A stretch of DNA of 64,000 nt from JAVVWB01 sp036652335 (GCA_036652335.1 JAVVWB010000003.1:1-64000), one strand, 5' to 3'; counted from the first letter of the stretch, positions 1 to 8,657 are shown. Made by a program: numbers and translations. The notes: generated by a model from the sequence alone, not told the origin.

Positions 1-34
1 GAGCAAAGGGAGATAGAAGTTAGGGAAGAGTGCG

Positions 35-226
35 GTGAGGGAATCAATTAACAGGTGTTCGGAGTGTAAGAGTAAAAGGATTGTAGTTGTTTCTTGTTTT
101 ACTTTTACACTTTTAATTTGTTCAAATTGTGGAAAGAGTGTGAGAGGGAGATATAGCAGAAAGCAAGCTATTAAAGAGTGGAATTGGAGGAATAGATATG
201 GCAATACAGCTAAAGACAACCGCTGA
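35..226 (+). CDS. Small zinc-ribbon protein, Lar-like
   Basis: A 63-residue protein opening at a GTG codon, with an in-frame stop just upstream (14-16) and a GGAAGAG-like ribosome site. It has two CxxC knuckles (CSEC near residue 8 and CSNC near residue 30), a basic middle and a final A-x(3)-WNWR motif. This is the layout of the Lar family of phage restriction-alleviation proteins (two zinc knuckles, then A..WN.R). Family membership is inferred from pattern alone, and an anti-restriction role is not shown. The last 29 bases overlap the next gene, as in a tightly packed early operon. Confidence 0.6.
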   Translation: MRESINRCSECKSKRIVVVSCFTFTLLICSNCGKSVRGRYSRKQAIKEWNWRNRYGNTAKDNR

Positions 227-899
227 CCTATCAATGAATGGTCTTAAGGTTCTTGTATATGGTCCAGCAGGTGTGGGAAAGACAACTCTGATTAAGACGT
301 TACCCAATCCGATTATTTTGTCTGCTGAGGGCGGACTTCTTTCTCTTCAGAGTGAGGACTTACCTTATATAGAGATTAAGACAATGCAGGATTTAAACGA
401 AGCTTATCTTTGGCTTACTTTATCTGATGAAGCAAAGCAATTTCAATCTGTGGCACTAGATTCAATATCAGAGATTGCAGAAGTTGTGCTTGGTACAGAG
501 AAAGCACAGTCGAAGGACCCTCGTCAGGCATATGGTGCAATGCAAGATCAGATGACACTCCTTATTAGGTCATTCCGTGATTTGCCGGGCAGACACGTTT
601 ATTTCTCTGCAAAGGTTGAGAAACAGCAGAATGAACTAGGGCAACTGCTTCATTCGCCTGCAATGCCCGGTCAGAAATTGGGGCAAATGCTACCTTATTT
701 TTTCGATGAGGTGTTAGCACTTCGAGTAGCTCAGAATGAGAATGGTGAGATACAGAGAATGCTTATGTGTCAGTCAGACGGTATTTGGACATCTAAAGAC
801 AGGTCGGGGAAATTAGATATGTGGGAAGCAGCCAATCTTAATAATTTAATCGAGAAAATAGGAGGGAATGTAAATGGACAAGATATACCAACTAACTAA
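198..899 (+). CDS. Phage AAA ATPase, Sak4-like recombinase
   Basis: A 233-residue nucleotide-binding protein with Walker A GPAGVGKTT at about residues 22-30 and a Walker B-like stretch (SVALDSISE) near residue 85. This matches the phage AAA ATPase family (PF13479) related to RecA-like Sak4 single-strand annealing proteins. It probably loads on or pairs single-stranded DNA during phage recombination. Neighbours agree: an SSB-like DUF669 gene and a Cas4-like nuclease follow. A GGAGG ribosome site precedes the ATG. The end overlaps the next gene by 26 bases. Confidence 0.8.
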   Translation: MAIQLKTTADLSMNGLKVLVYGPAGVGKTTLIKTLPNPIILSAEGGLLSLQSEDLPYIEIKTMQDLNEAYLWLTLSDEAKQFQSVALDSISEIAEVVLGTEKAQSKDPRQAYGAMQDQMTLLIRSFRDLPGRHVYFSAKVEKQQNELGQLLHSPAMPGQKLGQMLPYFFDEVLALRVAQNENGEIQRMLMCQSDGIWTSKDRSGKLDMWEAANLNNLIEKIGGNVNGQDIPTN

Positions 900-1266
900 T
901 GCACTTCATAACGCAAAAATGGCAGAAGATGAAGCAAAGAAAAAGAGAATTGCACTAGAAGAAGAACTTGCAACAGCTATTGAACTACCAAACGATTTTG
1001 AGGGTTCTAGGACAAGAGAGGTAGAAAACTTCAAAGTGTGTGTTAAACGCAGTATGAACATCAAGATTGATGTTGTAAAACTGCACGAAATAGAAGAACG
1101 TATCAGTAAAGAGGATATGGATAAGGCTTTCAGATGGAAAGCAGAACTTAATAAGAAACCATTTGAAGCATTGCCAGAGTCCACAAGAACAGTTCTAGCG
1201 GAAGCAATAACAAAAACACCAGGGAAAGTATCAATTACAGTAGAAAAGAAATCAGAGGAGGAATAA
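874..1266 (+). CDS. Phage hypothetical protein in recombination operon
   Basis: A 130-residue charged, mostly helical protein. The first 35 residues are rich in Lys, Glu and Ala and look like coiled coil. I do not recognise a functional motif. It lies between a Sak4-like ATPase and a DUF669 gene and overlaps the former, so it is probably part of the same recombination or replication unit. GGAGG sits a few bases before the ATG. Genes of this size in this position are common in phages of Firmicutes and relatives, but none has a role I can name. Confidence 0.6.
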   Translation: MDKIYQLTNALHNAKMAEDEAKKKRIALEEELATAIELPNDFEGSRTREVENFKVCVKRSMNIKIDVVKLHEIEERISKEDMDKAFRWKAELNKKPFEALPESTRTVLAEAITKTPGKVSITVEKKSEEE

Positions 1267-1269
1267 ATT

Positions 1270-1839
1270 ATGGCACTATTAGCACCCGAACTTACACAGG
1301 ATTTACTTAACACAAAAGCAGAGGATTTTACACCGATTCCGGCCGGAGAATACACATTACAGGTAACAAAGGCAAATGTTGAGCCAACAAAGAATGGTAC
1401 AGGACTTATTGTCAAAGCAGAGTTTGATGTAATAGGCCCATCACATCAAGGACGTAAGATTTTTGGCAATTTCAATATTCGCAATGAGAGTGCCATGGCA
1501 GAAAAAATCGGCAAACAGCAACTTAAATCTCTAATGGTGGCAGGGCATGTACAAGAACCACTTGTAGACACAGACCAGTTGCTGGGTGCAACAGTAAGAG
1601 CAGGTGTAATTATTAGACCTGAATCAGGACAGTATGCAGCACGCAATGAAGTTAAGAGTTTTAAGGAAGTTGGAGCTTCTGCAAGTAATCCTTTACTTGG
1701 TGCACCTGTAATGAGTGCGACACCTACATCAGCAGTTCAAACATCATCAACTGCCCCTATGGCAACATCTTTTAGTAATGCTTTTGCTTCACAGGCTAAG
1801 GGTTCAGAAGCTCCACAATGGGGCTTTAGCGGAAAGTAA
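1270..1839 (+). CDS. DUF669 single-strand DNA-binding-like protein
   Basis: A 189-residue protein matching the DUF669 phage family: a beta-rich core (about residues 15-130, with PIPAGEYTLQV and a GRKIFGNFNI-like strand) followed by a Ser/Thr/Ala-rich flexible tail ending WGFSGK. The fold and tail resemble SSB proteins, and family members sit beside Sak/Erf-type annealing proteins, as here. The likely role is coating single-stranded DNA during replication or recombination. A GAGGAATAA ribosome site overlaps the stop of the preceding gene. Confidence 0.75.
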   Translation: MALLAPELTQDLLNTKAEDFTPIPAGEYTLQVTKANVEPTKNGTGLIVKAEFDVIGPSHQGRKIFGNFNIRNESAMAEKIGKQQLKSLMVAGHVQEPLVDTDQLLGATVRAGVIIRPESGQYAARNEVKSFKEVGASASNPLLGAPVMSATPTSAVQTSSTAPMATSFSNAFASQAKGSEAPQWGFSGK

Positions 1840-1845
1840 TTCGCT

Positions 1846-2853
1846 ATGAGTGCCATTTTAGAGCCTATCTACAAAATAGATCTACAATCACAGATTGATA
1901 AATGGCATGAAGAAAATAGAGAAGAGCCCCGATTACATCTCGGGGCTTCTCTTATAGGTCATCCTTGTGATAGATGGATATGGCTTAATTTTAGGTGGGC
2001 GGTAATAGAGCAATTTCCAGGTAGATTATTAAGATTATTTAGACGAGGACATAACGAAGAATTTACTATTGTAAACGATTTACGTGCTATGGGAATAAAA
2101 ATTCATAACTGCGGTAATGAACCACAATTCAGAGTTGACTTTGGTTCTCATGTGTCTGGATCAGTGGACGGCATAATCGAAAGTGGAGTACCTCAAGCAG
2201 AGAAAACAAGACATATAGCAGAGTTTAAAACTCATTCTTTGAAATCCTTTAGAGATTTACAAATACATGGAGTAGAAATAGCAAAGAAACAACATTGGTA
2301 TCAGATGCAGGCTTATATGCTTGGCACGAAGATAGAAAGAGCTTTGTATGTGGCTGTATGTAAAGACAATGATGAGATGTACTCCGAACGTGTTTATTTT
2401 AATAAGGAAGAAGCAAAGAAGATTGTAGCAAGAGGACAAAGACTTGCCCTTGAAGAGAGAATACCCGCACCATTATCAACCGACTCAACGTGGTATCAAT
2501 GTAAGTTCTGTCCTGCTTATGACTTCTGCCATCAGAGCCATTGTACTAAAGAGGTCAATTGCAGAACGTGCTGCCACGTTACACCAACTAAAGATAGCGC
2601 GTGGACGTGTGCAAGAGATAACGGAGCTGTTATTCCTCCAGAGATTCAACATCTAGGCTGTGAACGTCATGTGTTGCACCCAGACTTAGTGCCTTGGAAG
2701 TGGTGTGGAGGAACTAAGGACGGTATGTGTTGCATATATGAATATAACAACGTCAGAGTTCTTAATGGGGATATATTTGCAGGGGGAACAACATCTAAAG
2801 CTATGTTGGGGCAAGAACCGCTACAACGTAAAGATGTAAAGATACCGTTTTAA
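1846..2853 (+). CDS. PD-(D/E)XK nuclease, Cas4/RecB-like
   Basis: 335 residues. An early CDRWIWL segment, G-S-VDG (about residues 105-109), EFKTH (about 126-130) and QMQAYM are the usual D...ExK...QxxxY pattern of RecB/Cas4-type exonucleases. A later cluster C-x2-C-x5-C-x4-C (CKFCPAYDFC) resembles the Fe-S ligands of Cas4/AddB-type nucleases. The final 120 residues hold further cysteines (CRTCC, MCCIYEY) that I cannot assign. It probably resects DNA ends together with the nearby ATPase and DUF669 protein. It follows DUF669 by six bases. Confidence 0.75.
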   Translation: MSAILEPIYKIDLQSQIDKWHEENREEPRLHLGASLIGHPCDRWIWLNFRWAVIEQFPGRLLRLFRRGHNEEFTIVNDLRAMGIKIHNCGNEPQFRVDFGSHVSGSVDGIIESGVPQAEKTRHIAEFKTHSLKSFRDLQIHGVEIAKKQHWYQMQAYMLGTKIERALYVAVCKDNDEMYSERVYFNKEEAKKIVARGQRLALEERIPAPLSTDSTWYQCKFCPAYDFCHQSHCTKEVNCRTCCHVTPTKDSAWTCARDNGAVIPPEIQHLGCERHVLHPDLVPWKWCGGTKDGMCCIYEYNNVRVLNGDIFAGGTTSKAMLGQEPLQRKDVKIPF

Positions 2854-2871
2854 TTTATAGGAGAGATAGGC

Positions 2872-3042
2872 ATGGTTAAATGTGCTGTTAATTGTAAATA
2901 TTTATTAATTAATTCCTTTGGCTTTTATTGCAAAAGATATAACAAAAATCTTTTGATTCTAACTGAAAACGTCTTCCCTGTTCGACTAAAAATATGTTGT
3001 GAGGATAGCAAATGCTTAGGGACTACCAGCAAAGAGCCATAA
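2872..3042 (+). CDS. Small cysteine-rich protein (short ORF)
   Basis: A 56-residue ORF preceded by AGGAGAGATAGGC. It contains seven cysteines (C4, C8, C20, C42, C43, C48 and nearby), suggesting a metal-binding or zinc-finger-like mini-protein. It fills what would otherwise be a 158-base gap and overlaps the helicase start by 31 bases, which is typical of translational coupling. No family is recognised. The ribosome site and packed layout argue that it is real, but codon statistics were not tested. Confidence 0.5.
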   Translation: MVKCAVNCKYLLINSFGFYCKRYNKNLLILTENVFPVRLKICCEDSKCLGTTSKEP

Positions 3043-4625
3043 CGTTACTTTATAGTTGGTTGCAGTCACACCAAGGCAATCCGTGCATTGTTGCTCCTAC
3101 TGGTAGTGGGAAAAGTCACATCATAGCGGGATTTTGTAAAGACGTTCTTAATTCTTGGCCACAATCAAAGATTTTAATTTTATCTCATGTAAAGGAATTA
3201 CTAGAGCAAGACGCAGAGAAGATAAGACTTGCTCTTGGAGATTTTGCACCACTAGGTATTTATTCCGCAGGTATTGGCCGTAAGGAATTAGGATATTCAA
3301 TTACAGTCGCAGGTATACAGAGTGTGCGGAATAAGTCTAAGGAACTAGGCTTCATGGACGTTGTATTAGTAGATGAAGCTCATCTGATTAGCCATAAGGC
3401 TGAGGGCGGTTATCGTTTTTTATTGTCTGAATTAAAGGCAATTAACCCCAATCTTAGGGTAATAGGGCTTACTGCTACACCATACAGAATGGGCTTTGGA
3501 GTTATTACAGGAGAAGACGCACTATTTGATGATCTGATAGAGCCTGTAAAGATAGAAGAGCTTATTAACAGGGGCTTTCTTGCTCCTCTTCGTTCTAAGA
3601 TGCCAAATAATTTACTTAATGTGGAGGGTGTTCATAAGCGGGGCGGAGAGTTCGTAGCAGAGGAATTGCAAAAAGCGGTTAATAGGAAGTCAGATAATGA
3701 GTTTATTGTAGATGAGGTGATTTCTCGTGCAGAAGATAGGAAAGCTTGGTTGTTCTTCTGTTCCGGAATTGCACACTCTGAAGCAATAAGAGATGAGCTT
3801 AGAGCAAGAGGAATAAGTGCAGAAACTGTAACTGGTAAAACATCGAAGTCAGAGCGAAATAAAATTATTTCTGAATTTAAAGCAGGAAATATTAAAGCTC
3901 TTACCAACTCTGATGTGCTTACCACAGGGTTTGATTACCCTAATATAGATTTAGTTGCAATGTGTCGGCCAACAATGAGCCCAGGGCTCTATTGTCAAAT
4001 GGTGGGTCGAGGAATGAGGCTTAAAAGCCACACAGACCATTGTCTTGTGCTTGACTTTGCAGGGAACGTAAGAAGACATGGACCAATTATCAATGTAGAA
4101 CCACCAAAGCATAAGGGAAGTGGCGGAGAAGCACCTATTAAGGTTTGCGATGTGTGTAGTGAAATAGTTCGTGCATCGGCGAAAGTATGCCCTGCTTGTG
4201 GGTATGAATTTCCACCAGCACCAAAGGAAGCAATCAAACTTCATGAGGACGACATTATGGGTATTGAACCTAGGGAAATGGGAGTGTCTACTTGGGTGTG
4301 GAGTGTTCAGACTAGCAAGCGAGCAGGAGTAGAGATGTTGCGTGTAGATTATTACAGCGACGATTATCTCGGCGATAAAGTAAGCGAATATGTAACTATT
4401 TTACATGACGGATATGCACGTTATAAGGCTGAAATTCTTATGCGTGAGTTTATACAGAGAAGTAATGTTAATGTGAATGAATTTGATGTAAATGGTAATT
4501 ATCTTGAATCAATAGCGGAGGCGATGAACCATGCTGAGTTCCCACAAAGAATCTTGTACAAAAAAGAGGGTAAATATTTTAAAGTCTGGCAACGAGAGTG
4601 GAGCAATGGAACTGTCGGAACATGA
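3012..4625 (+). CDS. DEAD/DEAH-box helicase with C-terminal zinc ribbon
   Basis: A 537-residue superfamily 2 helicase (SSL2/COG1061 type). Motif I is APTGSGKSH (about 30-38), motif II VDEAH, motif III TATPYR, and motif VI is QMVGRGMR (about residue 330). A four-cysteine ribbon (CDVC ... CPAC) follows near residues 380-400, then a beta-rich extension. It probably unwinds DNA during phage replication or recombination. The start ATG has GAGGATAGCAA upstream and lies inside the small Cys-rich ORF. The 3' end overlaps the VRR-NUC gene. Confidence 0.88.
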   Translation: MLRDYQQRAITLLYSWLQSHQGNPCIVAPTGSGKSHIIAGFCKDVLNSWPQSKILILSHVKELLEQDAEKIRLALGDFAPLGIYSAGIGRKELGYSITVAGIQSVRNKSKELGFMDVVLVDEAHLISHKAEGGYRFLLSELKAINPNLRVIGLTATPYRMGFGVITGEDALFDDLIEPVKIEELINRGFLAPLRSKMPNNLLNVEGVHKRGGEFVAEELQKAVNRKSDNEFIVDEVISRAEDRKAWLFFCSGIAHSEAIRDELRARGISAETVTGKTSKSERNKIISEFKAGNIKALTNSDVLTTGFDYPNIDLVAMCRPTMSPGLYCQMVGRGMRLKSHTDHCLVLDFAGNVRRHGPIINVEPPKHKGSGGEAPIKVCDVCSEIVRASAKVCPACGYEFPPAPKEAIKLHEDDIMGIEPREMGVSTWVWSVQTSKRAGVEMLRVDYYSDDYLGDKVSEYVTILHDGYARYKAEILMREFIQRSNVNVNEFDVNGNYLESIAEAMNHAEFPQRILYKKEGKYFKVWQREWSNGTVGT

Positions 4626-4983
4626 GGAACAAGTACGGTTTATCTCTTTCTTTCGGAAATCATATCCAAATGTGCGAATAATGGCAATCCCAAACGGAGG
4701 AGCAAGAAATATTGTAACAGCAGGTAAATTAAAAGCTGAGGGTGTATCTCGTGGAGTGCCTGACTTGTTCATTCCAGAATGGGGCTTTTGGATCGAGATG
4801 AAAAAGCGAAAAGGTGGAGTTGTTTCCGCTGATCAGAAAGATTGGATAAATTATCTAAATACCAAAGGTTATAAAGCGGTAGTTTGTAAGGGTTGTATGG
4901 AAGCACTGGAAGCTGTTAAGCAAAGGCAGAAGGAGATGATCTTGAGATGTCAAAGCTCCCAACAAATTGGGACAGAGAATTAA
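4606..4983 (+). CDS. VRR-NUC domain nuclease
   Basis: A 125-residue protein counted from the ATG at 4606 (GTGGAGCA upstream). A longer in-frame reading to 4531 would run through the helicase gene and adds no domain. The motifs IPNGG, GVPDLFI and WIEMKK form the D...ExK-type active site of VRR-NUC/Holliday-junction-like nucleases found in phages. It probably processes branched DNA or acts with the SF2 helicase, a common phage pairing. It overlaps both neighbours. Confidence 0.85.
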   Translation: MELSEHEEQVRFISFFRKSYPNVRIMAIPNGGARNIVTAGKLKAEGVSRGVPDLFIPEWGFWIEMKKRKGGVVSADQKDWINYLNTKGYKAVVCKGCMEALEAVKQRQKEMILRCQSSQQIGTEN

Positions 4984-6931
4984 ATAGTAATTCTGCGTCA
5001 CCTGAAGAGCAACTCCAAAACTTCATTTCTTCCTGTGGTGTGAATCCTAAATCTCTTCCAGCAGTAAAGATGAATGGAAAGATACATCGGTTTGCAGTTG
5101 AGGGCGATAAGGGAAATGAAAAAGCAGGCTGGTATATAGCTTGGTGCGACGATGCAATGGTTGGTGTTGTCGGTAGTTGGAGTGGTGGCGGATTTGAGCG
5201 GACATGGTATGGCAATATTGGACGTGAGCTTACTGCAGAAGAAATAATTGAATACAAAGAACGTCTCAGAGTTGCAAAGGAAATCCACGAAGTAGAAAAG
5301 CAAAAGCACTATGAGCAAATTGCAAATGCTGTAAGCAAAATATTGCAAGAAGTTCTACCAGCTACAAGTGATCACCCATATTTAGAGAGGAAACAAGTTA
5401 AATCTTATAATATTTATAGGACAGGTGATAACCGCCTTATGATGCCTATATTGTTAGATGGACGACTTGCTTCTGCTCAGTATATATCAGAGGACGGCAG
5501 TAAACAATTCCATGGTGGGGGAGAGATAAAGGGTGGATATTTTAATATTGGCCCACTTCCTCCCAACCCTGGAAGTGCAGTTTATCTTGCAGAGGGATAT
5601 GCAACAGCTGCATCAATATATGAACAAACCCAGTGTACAACAGTAATTGCTTTAAATGCCGGTAACTTGCTGAACGTGGCTAAATGGTTGCGTGAGCGAC
5701 TAGGTGCAACACAAGAAATTATTGTAGTTGGCGATAATGACGCAAGTGGAACAGGACAAAGAGCTGCTAACGAATGTGGAACTGTAACAGGGGCAAGGGT
5801 AATTATTCCTCCAGTAATTGGTGATGCTAATGACTATATCAATAATGGTGGAGATTTAAAGGCATTGTTACAAGGCACAAGTAATTGGCTCACACAAGCA
5901 GATGATTTTTGTTCTAAGCCTAGCCCGATACGTTGGCTTGTTAAGAAGTGGATACAGTGTAAGGGGCTTTCTATGGTGTTTGGTGATAGTGGAACAGGTA
6001 AGACGTTCGTAGTGCTTGATTGGGTCTTGCGTATTGCATCAGAGAACATAGAGAGTTGGGCAGGTCAGAGAATAAAACATGGTGGAGTTGTCTACCTTGC
6101 AGGAGAGGGACATCAAGGACTAAAAGCACGTATAGCAGGCTTTAAAAAATACTTTGGTGTAGAGAAATTAAATGCTTGGGTATCTGCATCAGAGTGCGAA
6201 CTAAATACTCAAGATGGACTTGCTAAGACAATAAGTGAAATACGTTCTATTAACTGCGATAACATTTCTGTAATAATAGTAGACACTCTACATAGATTCC
6301 TTGTAGGAGACGAAAACAAGGCCGTCGACGCAAAGACTATGTTAGATGCTTGTAGTATCCTCTCACGTACTTTTGATTGCTCTGTTGTTCTCGTGCATCA
6401 TACAGGAGCGAATCAAGAGGCAAGGGGTAGGGCAAGAGGGAGTACAGCGTGGAGAGGTGCATTAGATAATCAGGTTCTCGTAGAAAACATGGGAGATAGG
6501 ATTAAGATCTCACAAGTTAAGAATAAGGACGGAGAAATTACTGCACCTGTATATATGGAACGTGTGCCTGTACATCTACCTGGTTGGTATGACGAAGACG
6601 GAGAATCTATTTCAACAATCGTTCTTGTTCCAGATGAAAAGGGAGAAGAGAAAGAGATAAATCCTCTTACTAAATCTCAACAGTTTGGCTTGCAGACATA
6701 TAGAGAAGCAGTAGAGCAATATGGAGAAGTAACAGAAGATGATGAACTATTGCTTGATATAGAGGATTGGCGAAAGGTGTTTTATGAAAAATGTGGAAGT
6801 GAAAAAATAGGAACAATGAGACAAAAATTCAACAGAGCTAAGGAAGAATTACTCTCTTTGGGTGAGTTAATTTGTATACAAGAGAAAATCAGCTTATCAG
6901 AGGATTATGAACTCGAAAAAACGCAAATAAA
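4947..6931 (+). CDS. Toprim primase / RepA-type helicase fusion, 3' end lost in assembly gap
   Basis: At least 661 residues before the run of N. The N-terminal half has a Toprim-like core (LAEGYATAAS about 215, VVGDNDASG about 260). The C-terminal half is a RecA-fold RepA/AAA_25 helicase: Walker A FGDSGTGKT (about 345-353), VYLAGEGHQG, IIVDTLHRF (Walker B) and LVHHTGANQEA with RGRARGSTAWRG. This is the phage primase-polymerase/helicase arrangement used to start replication. A frame continuing through the Ns to 7070 is an artefact of unknown gap length, so the true stop cannot be placed. Confidence 0.85.
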
Positions 6932-7031
6932 NNNNNNNNNNNNNNNNNNNNNNNNNNNNNNNNNNNNNNNNNNNNNNNNNNNNNNNNNNNNNNNNNNNNN
7001 NNNNNNNNNNNNNNNNNNNNNNNNNNNNNNN
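6932..7031. other. Assembly gap (100 N)
   Basis: Exactly 100 consecutive Ns, the conventional placeholder for a scaffold gap of unknown size. One or more genes between the primase-helicase and the gene at 7060 may be missing, so spacing across it should not be trusted. Confidence 0.98.
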
Positions 7032-7059
7032 TTAAATTTTAATTGTTTGGAGGTTTATT

Positions 7060-7551
7060 ATGTCGCTTAGAAAACGAGTTATCCCGAATAATTCTATTCG
7101 AGAAATTATAGATGTTTTTAATTTGTTCTTAGATACGTATGCTTCCGGGTTACTTTGTTTTTTCGGTGATGAGAGATTTCCGGATGTGATTGATTTAGCA
7201 GATCTTTTTTCTTCTTCTCATTCTTCTGATGATGTTGGTCCAGTCGATGGGGGAAGTAGTACACCAAGAGCTGTGTCTATTGTTGAGAGTGCAGAGTGTA
7301 TTACAAGTGTGATTGATTCTTTCGGTGGGCTTGATGTTTTTGTTGATGTCTTCTGTGAGTTTGAGAAAGAGATGCCGGAACGAGCTAAAATCTTACGTGA
7401 TTTGTCTGCTGTTGGTAGTCTGAGGTTCTCCAGCGTAGAGGACGTGGCATGGCATAATCATGTAAGTAAAAGGCATTTGTATAGACTAAAGAATGCTTCG
7501 CTGTATCAGATTGCAATGGAAATCAGTAGGAGGAAGATGTGGAGGAAATAG
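7060..7551 (+). CDS. Possible phage regulatory protein with C-terminal helix-turn-helix
   Basis: 163 residues. GGAGGTTTATT precedes the ATG. The middle is low-complexity Ser/Asp/Gly (about residues 50-72). The C-terminal 45 residues (from FSSVEDVAWHNHVSKRHLYR) look like a helix-turn-helix of the sigma-region-4 or phage late-activator (ArpU-like) kind, with a basic end. Its position between replication genes and the structural modules suits a late transcription regulator. The family is not identified, and the upstream gap hides its true context. Confidence 0.55.
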   Translation: MSLRKRVIPNNSIREIIDVFNLFLDTYASGLLCFFGDERFPDVIDLADLFSSSHSSDDVGPVDGGSSTPRAVSIVESAECITSVIDSFGGLDVFVDVFCEFEKEMPERAKILRDLSAVGSLRFSSVEDVAWHNHVSKRHLYRLKNASLYQIAMEISRRKMWRK

Positions 7552-7581
7552 CATCTAAAAGAGCTTTTATGTAAATAAAAG

Positions 7582-7610
7582 TTGACAAAATTGACATGTT
7601 TATAGATACT
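7582..7610 (+). promoter_or_regulatory. Candidate sigma-70-type promoter
   Basis: TTGACA (7582-7587), then 17 bases, then GATACT (7605-7610). It lies in the 151-base gap before the 7703-8444 gene pair and directly upstream of three 20-base repeats. The -35 is perfect and the -10 is weak, which would suit an activated or repressed promoter. Confidence 0.45.
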
Positions 7611-7628
7611 TTATGCAGGGAAAAACAG

Positions 7629-7687
7629 TCTTGTTCGTTCTCAATGTGTCTTGTTTGTATTAAATGAGTATTGTTTGTGCTAAATAG
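7629..7687 (+). repeat. Three 20-bp iterons (TNTTGTTNGT...AAT)
   Basis: Three head-to-tail units with an exact 20-base period start at 7629, 7649 and 7669. They share T-[CA]-TTGTT-[CT]-GT and a following AAT. Two helical turns of spacing would place a bound protein on one face of the DNA. They sit between a candidate promoter and the gene at 7703, so a regulator or replication-protein binding array is likely. Confidence 0.6.
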
Positions 7688-7702
7688 AAAGAGGTGATGT
7701 GA

Positions 7703-7933
7703 ATGGAAAATAAAAAAATTGTCATTAGAGGTTTAGACTTAGAAACTGCATTAAAAATAAAATTAATGTGTTCAGATGACAATGTTATTTCAGTTCACAA
7801 GACAGAAAAATTACATAGAAATATACGTGCTTTTTTCTGTGGAATGGCAAGCACATCAGATGTTTATGGAAATATGGCTAAAAACAGAATTTTTGAACGA
7901 AAAGAAAAAATAAGGCGGTTGTATAATGAGTAA
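7703..7933 (+). CDS. Hypothetical phage protein
   Basis: A 76-residue basic protein with a good ribosome site (AGAGGTGATGTGA before the ATG). I do not recognise a domain. The start (KKIVIRGLDLETALKIKLMC) is reminiscent of short ribbon-type folds, but this is weak. It overlaps the next gene by 8 bases and is preceded by a promoter candidate and iterons, so the two genes probably form their own unit between the early genes and the head module. Confidence 0.5.
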   Translation: MENKKIVIRGLDLETALKIKLMCSDDNVISVHKTEKLHRNIRAFFCGMASTSDVYGNMAKNRIFERKEKIRRLYNE

Positions 7934-8444
7934 CAATGCCGATTTAGAAAAGGAAATAAATCCTGAAATAATCCTTGATGTAAAGGATCCAAAGGATAGG
8001 GGAAAAATTATTTCTGTTATGAAGCAATCTTCTTGCTCTTGTCCCACAATGTTAGGAATTGCTTTGATGGAAAAACAACTCCTTGAGTCTTTAGTAGCCG
8101 CCGATCCAAATTTTCTAAAAAGAGCTGGAGATATTCTTCTAAAAGAAGCTGAAATTCATATACAAAAAGAGAAAGCATTAGCTGAGCTTATGGAAGAAGA
8201 GCCCAAACTGGCGAAAGAAGATATTGATTTTTCAAAAAGAGGTCAGTGGTTTGCATGTATATTAGCTATCTCAGGAATAGCACTTGCTGGATTTATGGTT
8301 TATAAAGGAGCTTTTACAGAAGCAGTTTATGCTATTGGCTGTTCCTTAGCTCCAGGATTGTTTTCAGCCTATATTAACAGAAGTAACCCAAAAAAAGAAT
8401 TACAAGATAATGCTAAATCAATACAACCCAAGAAAAAGAAATAA
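7926..8444 (+). CDS. Membrane protein, DUF2335-like
   Basis: 172 residues. The N-terminal half is helical and charged. Two hydrophobic segments (about 105-124 and 130-148) separated by a short loop suggest a hairpin membrane anchor, followed by a Lys-rich tail ending KKKK. The arrangement of a helical Glu/Lys domain, then GQWFACILAISGIALAG and a second helix, resembles the DUF2335 membrane family found in phages. Function is unknown. It could be a superinfection-exclusion or lysogenic-conversion factor because it has its own promoter region and terminator. Confidence 0.5.
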   Translation: MSNNADLEKEINPEIILDVKDPKDRGKIISVMKQSSCSCPTMLGIALMEKQLLESLVAADPNFLKRAGDILLKEAEIHIQKEKALAELMEEEPKLAKEDIDFSKRGQWFACILAISGIALAGFMVYKGAFTEAVYAIGCSLAPGLFSAYINRSNPKKELQDNAKSIQPKKKK

Positions 8445-8449
8445 CATCT

Positions 8450-8479
8450 AAATCCACTCTGTTTATGAGTGGATTTTTT
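8450..8479 (+). terminator. Rho-independent terminator
   Basis: A 10-bp stem AAATCCACTC / GAGTGGATTT with a 7-base loop, followed by a T run. It closes the two-gene unit 7703-8444 and separates it from the head operon. Confidence 0.85.
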
Positions 8480-8497
8480 TATTTTTTAAATTAAAAC

Positions 8498-8535
8498 CGT
8501 GTCCCAAAACGTGTCCCAAAACGTGTCATAGACAC
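8498..8535 (+). repeat. 12-bp direct repeats upstream of terminase
   Basis: The unit CGTGTCCCAAAA occurs at 8498 and 8510, then a partial copy CGTGTC at 8522 that runs into an inverted GTGTC-ATA-GACAC. The cluster sits about 120 bases before the small terminase gene, the usual place for small-terminase binding sites (cos/pac), but an operator is equally possible. Confidence 0.5.
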
Positions 8536-8557
8536 ACTAATATTTACACTATATAAT
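8529..8557 (+). promoter_or_regulatory. Candidate promoter for the head operon
   Basis: TAGACA (8529-8534), a 17-base spacer and TATAAT (8552-8557). The -35 overlaps the inverted repeat at 8523-8535, so a factor bound there would control it. It is the only good promoter-like sequence seen upstream of the terminase-to-tail gene run. Confidence 0.5.
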
Positions 8558-8591
8558 TGTATCATCAGTTGAATTTTAGAGTATTAAAACT

Positions 8592-8636
8592 GCCCCGCAC
8601 TGTGAGAGTTACGGCTCAATCAGAGGCGGGGCTTTT
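8592..8636 (+). terminator. Hairpin with T run before terS (attenuator or terminator)
   Basis: GCCCCGC (8592-8598) pairs with GCGGGGC (8626-8632), followed by TTTT. The loop is long and contains a small inner TGAG/CTCA stem. It lies between the candidate promoter and terS, so late transcription would have to pass it. Antitermination is possible. Confidence 0.55.
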
Positions 8637-8657
8637 GTGTGTGCGGAGGTGGTTATC

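Noticed and set aside
6932..7070. Primase-helicase reading continued through the N run to 7070
   Set aside because: The gap length is arbitrary, so frame continuity is meaningless, and the region after the gap has its own gene with GGAGG.
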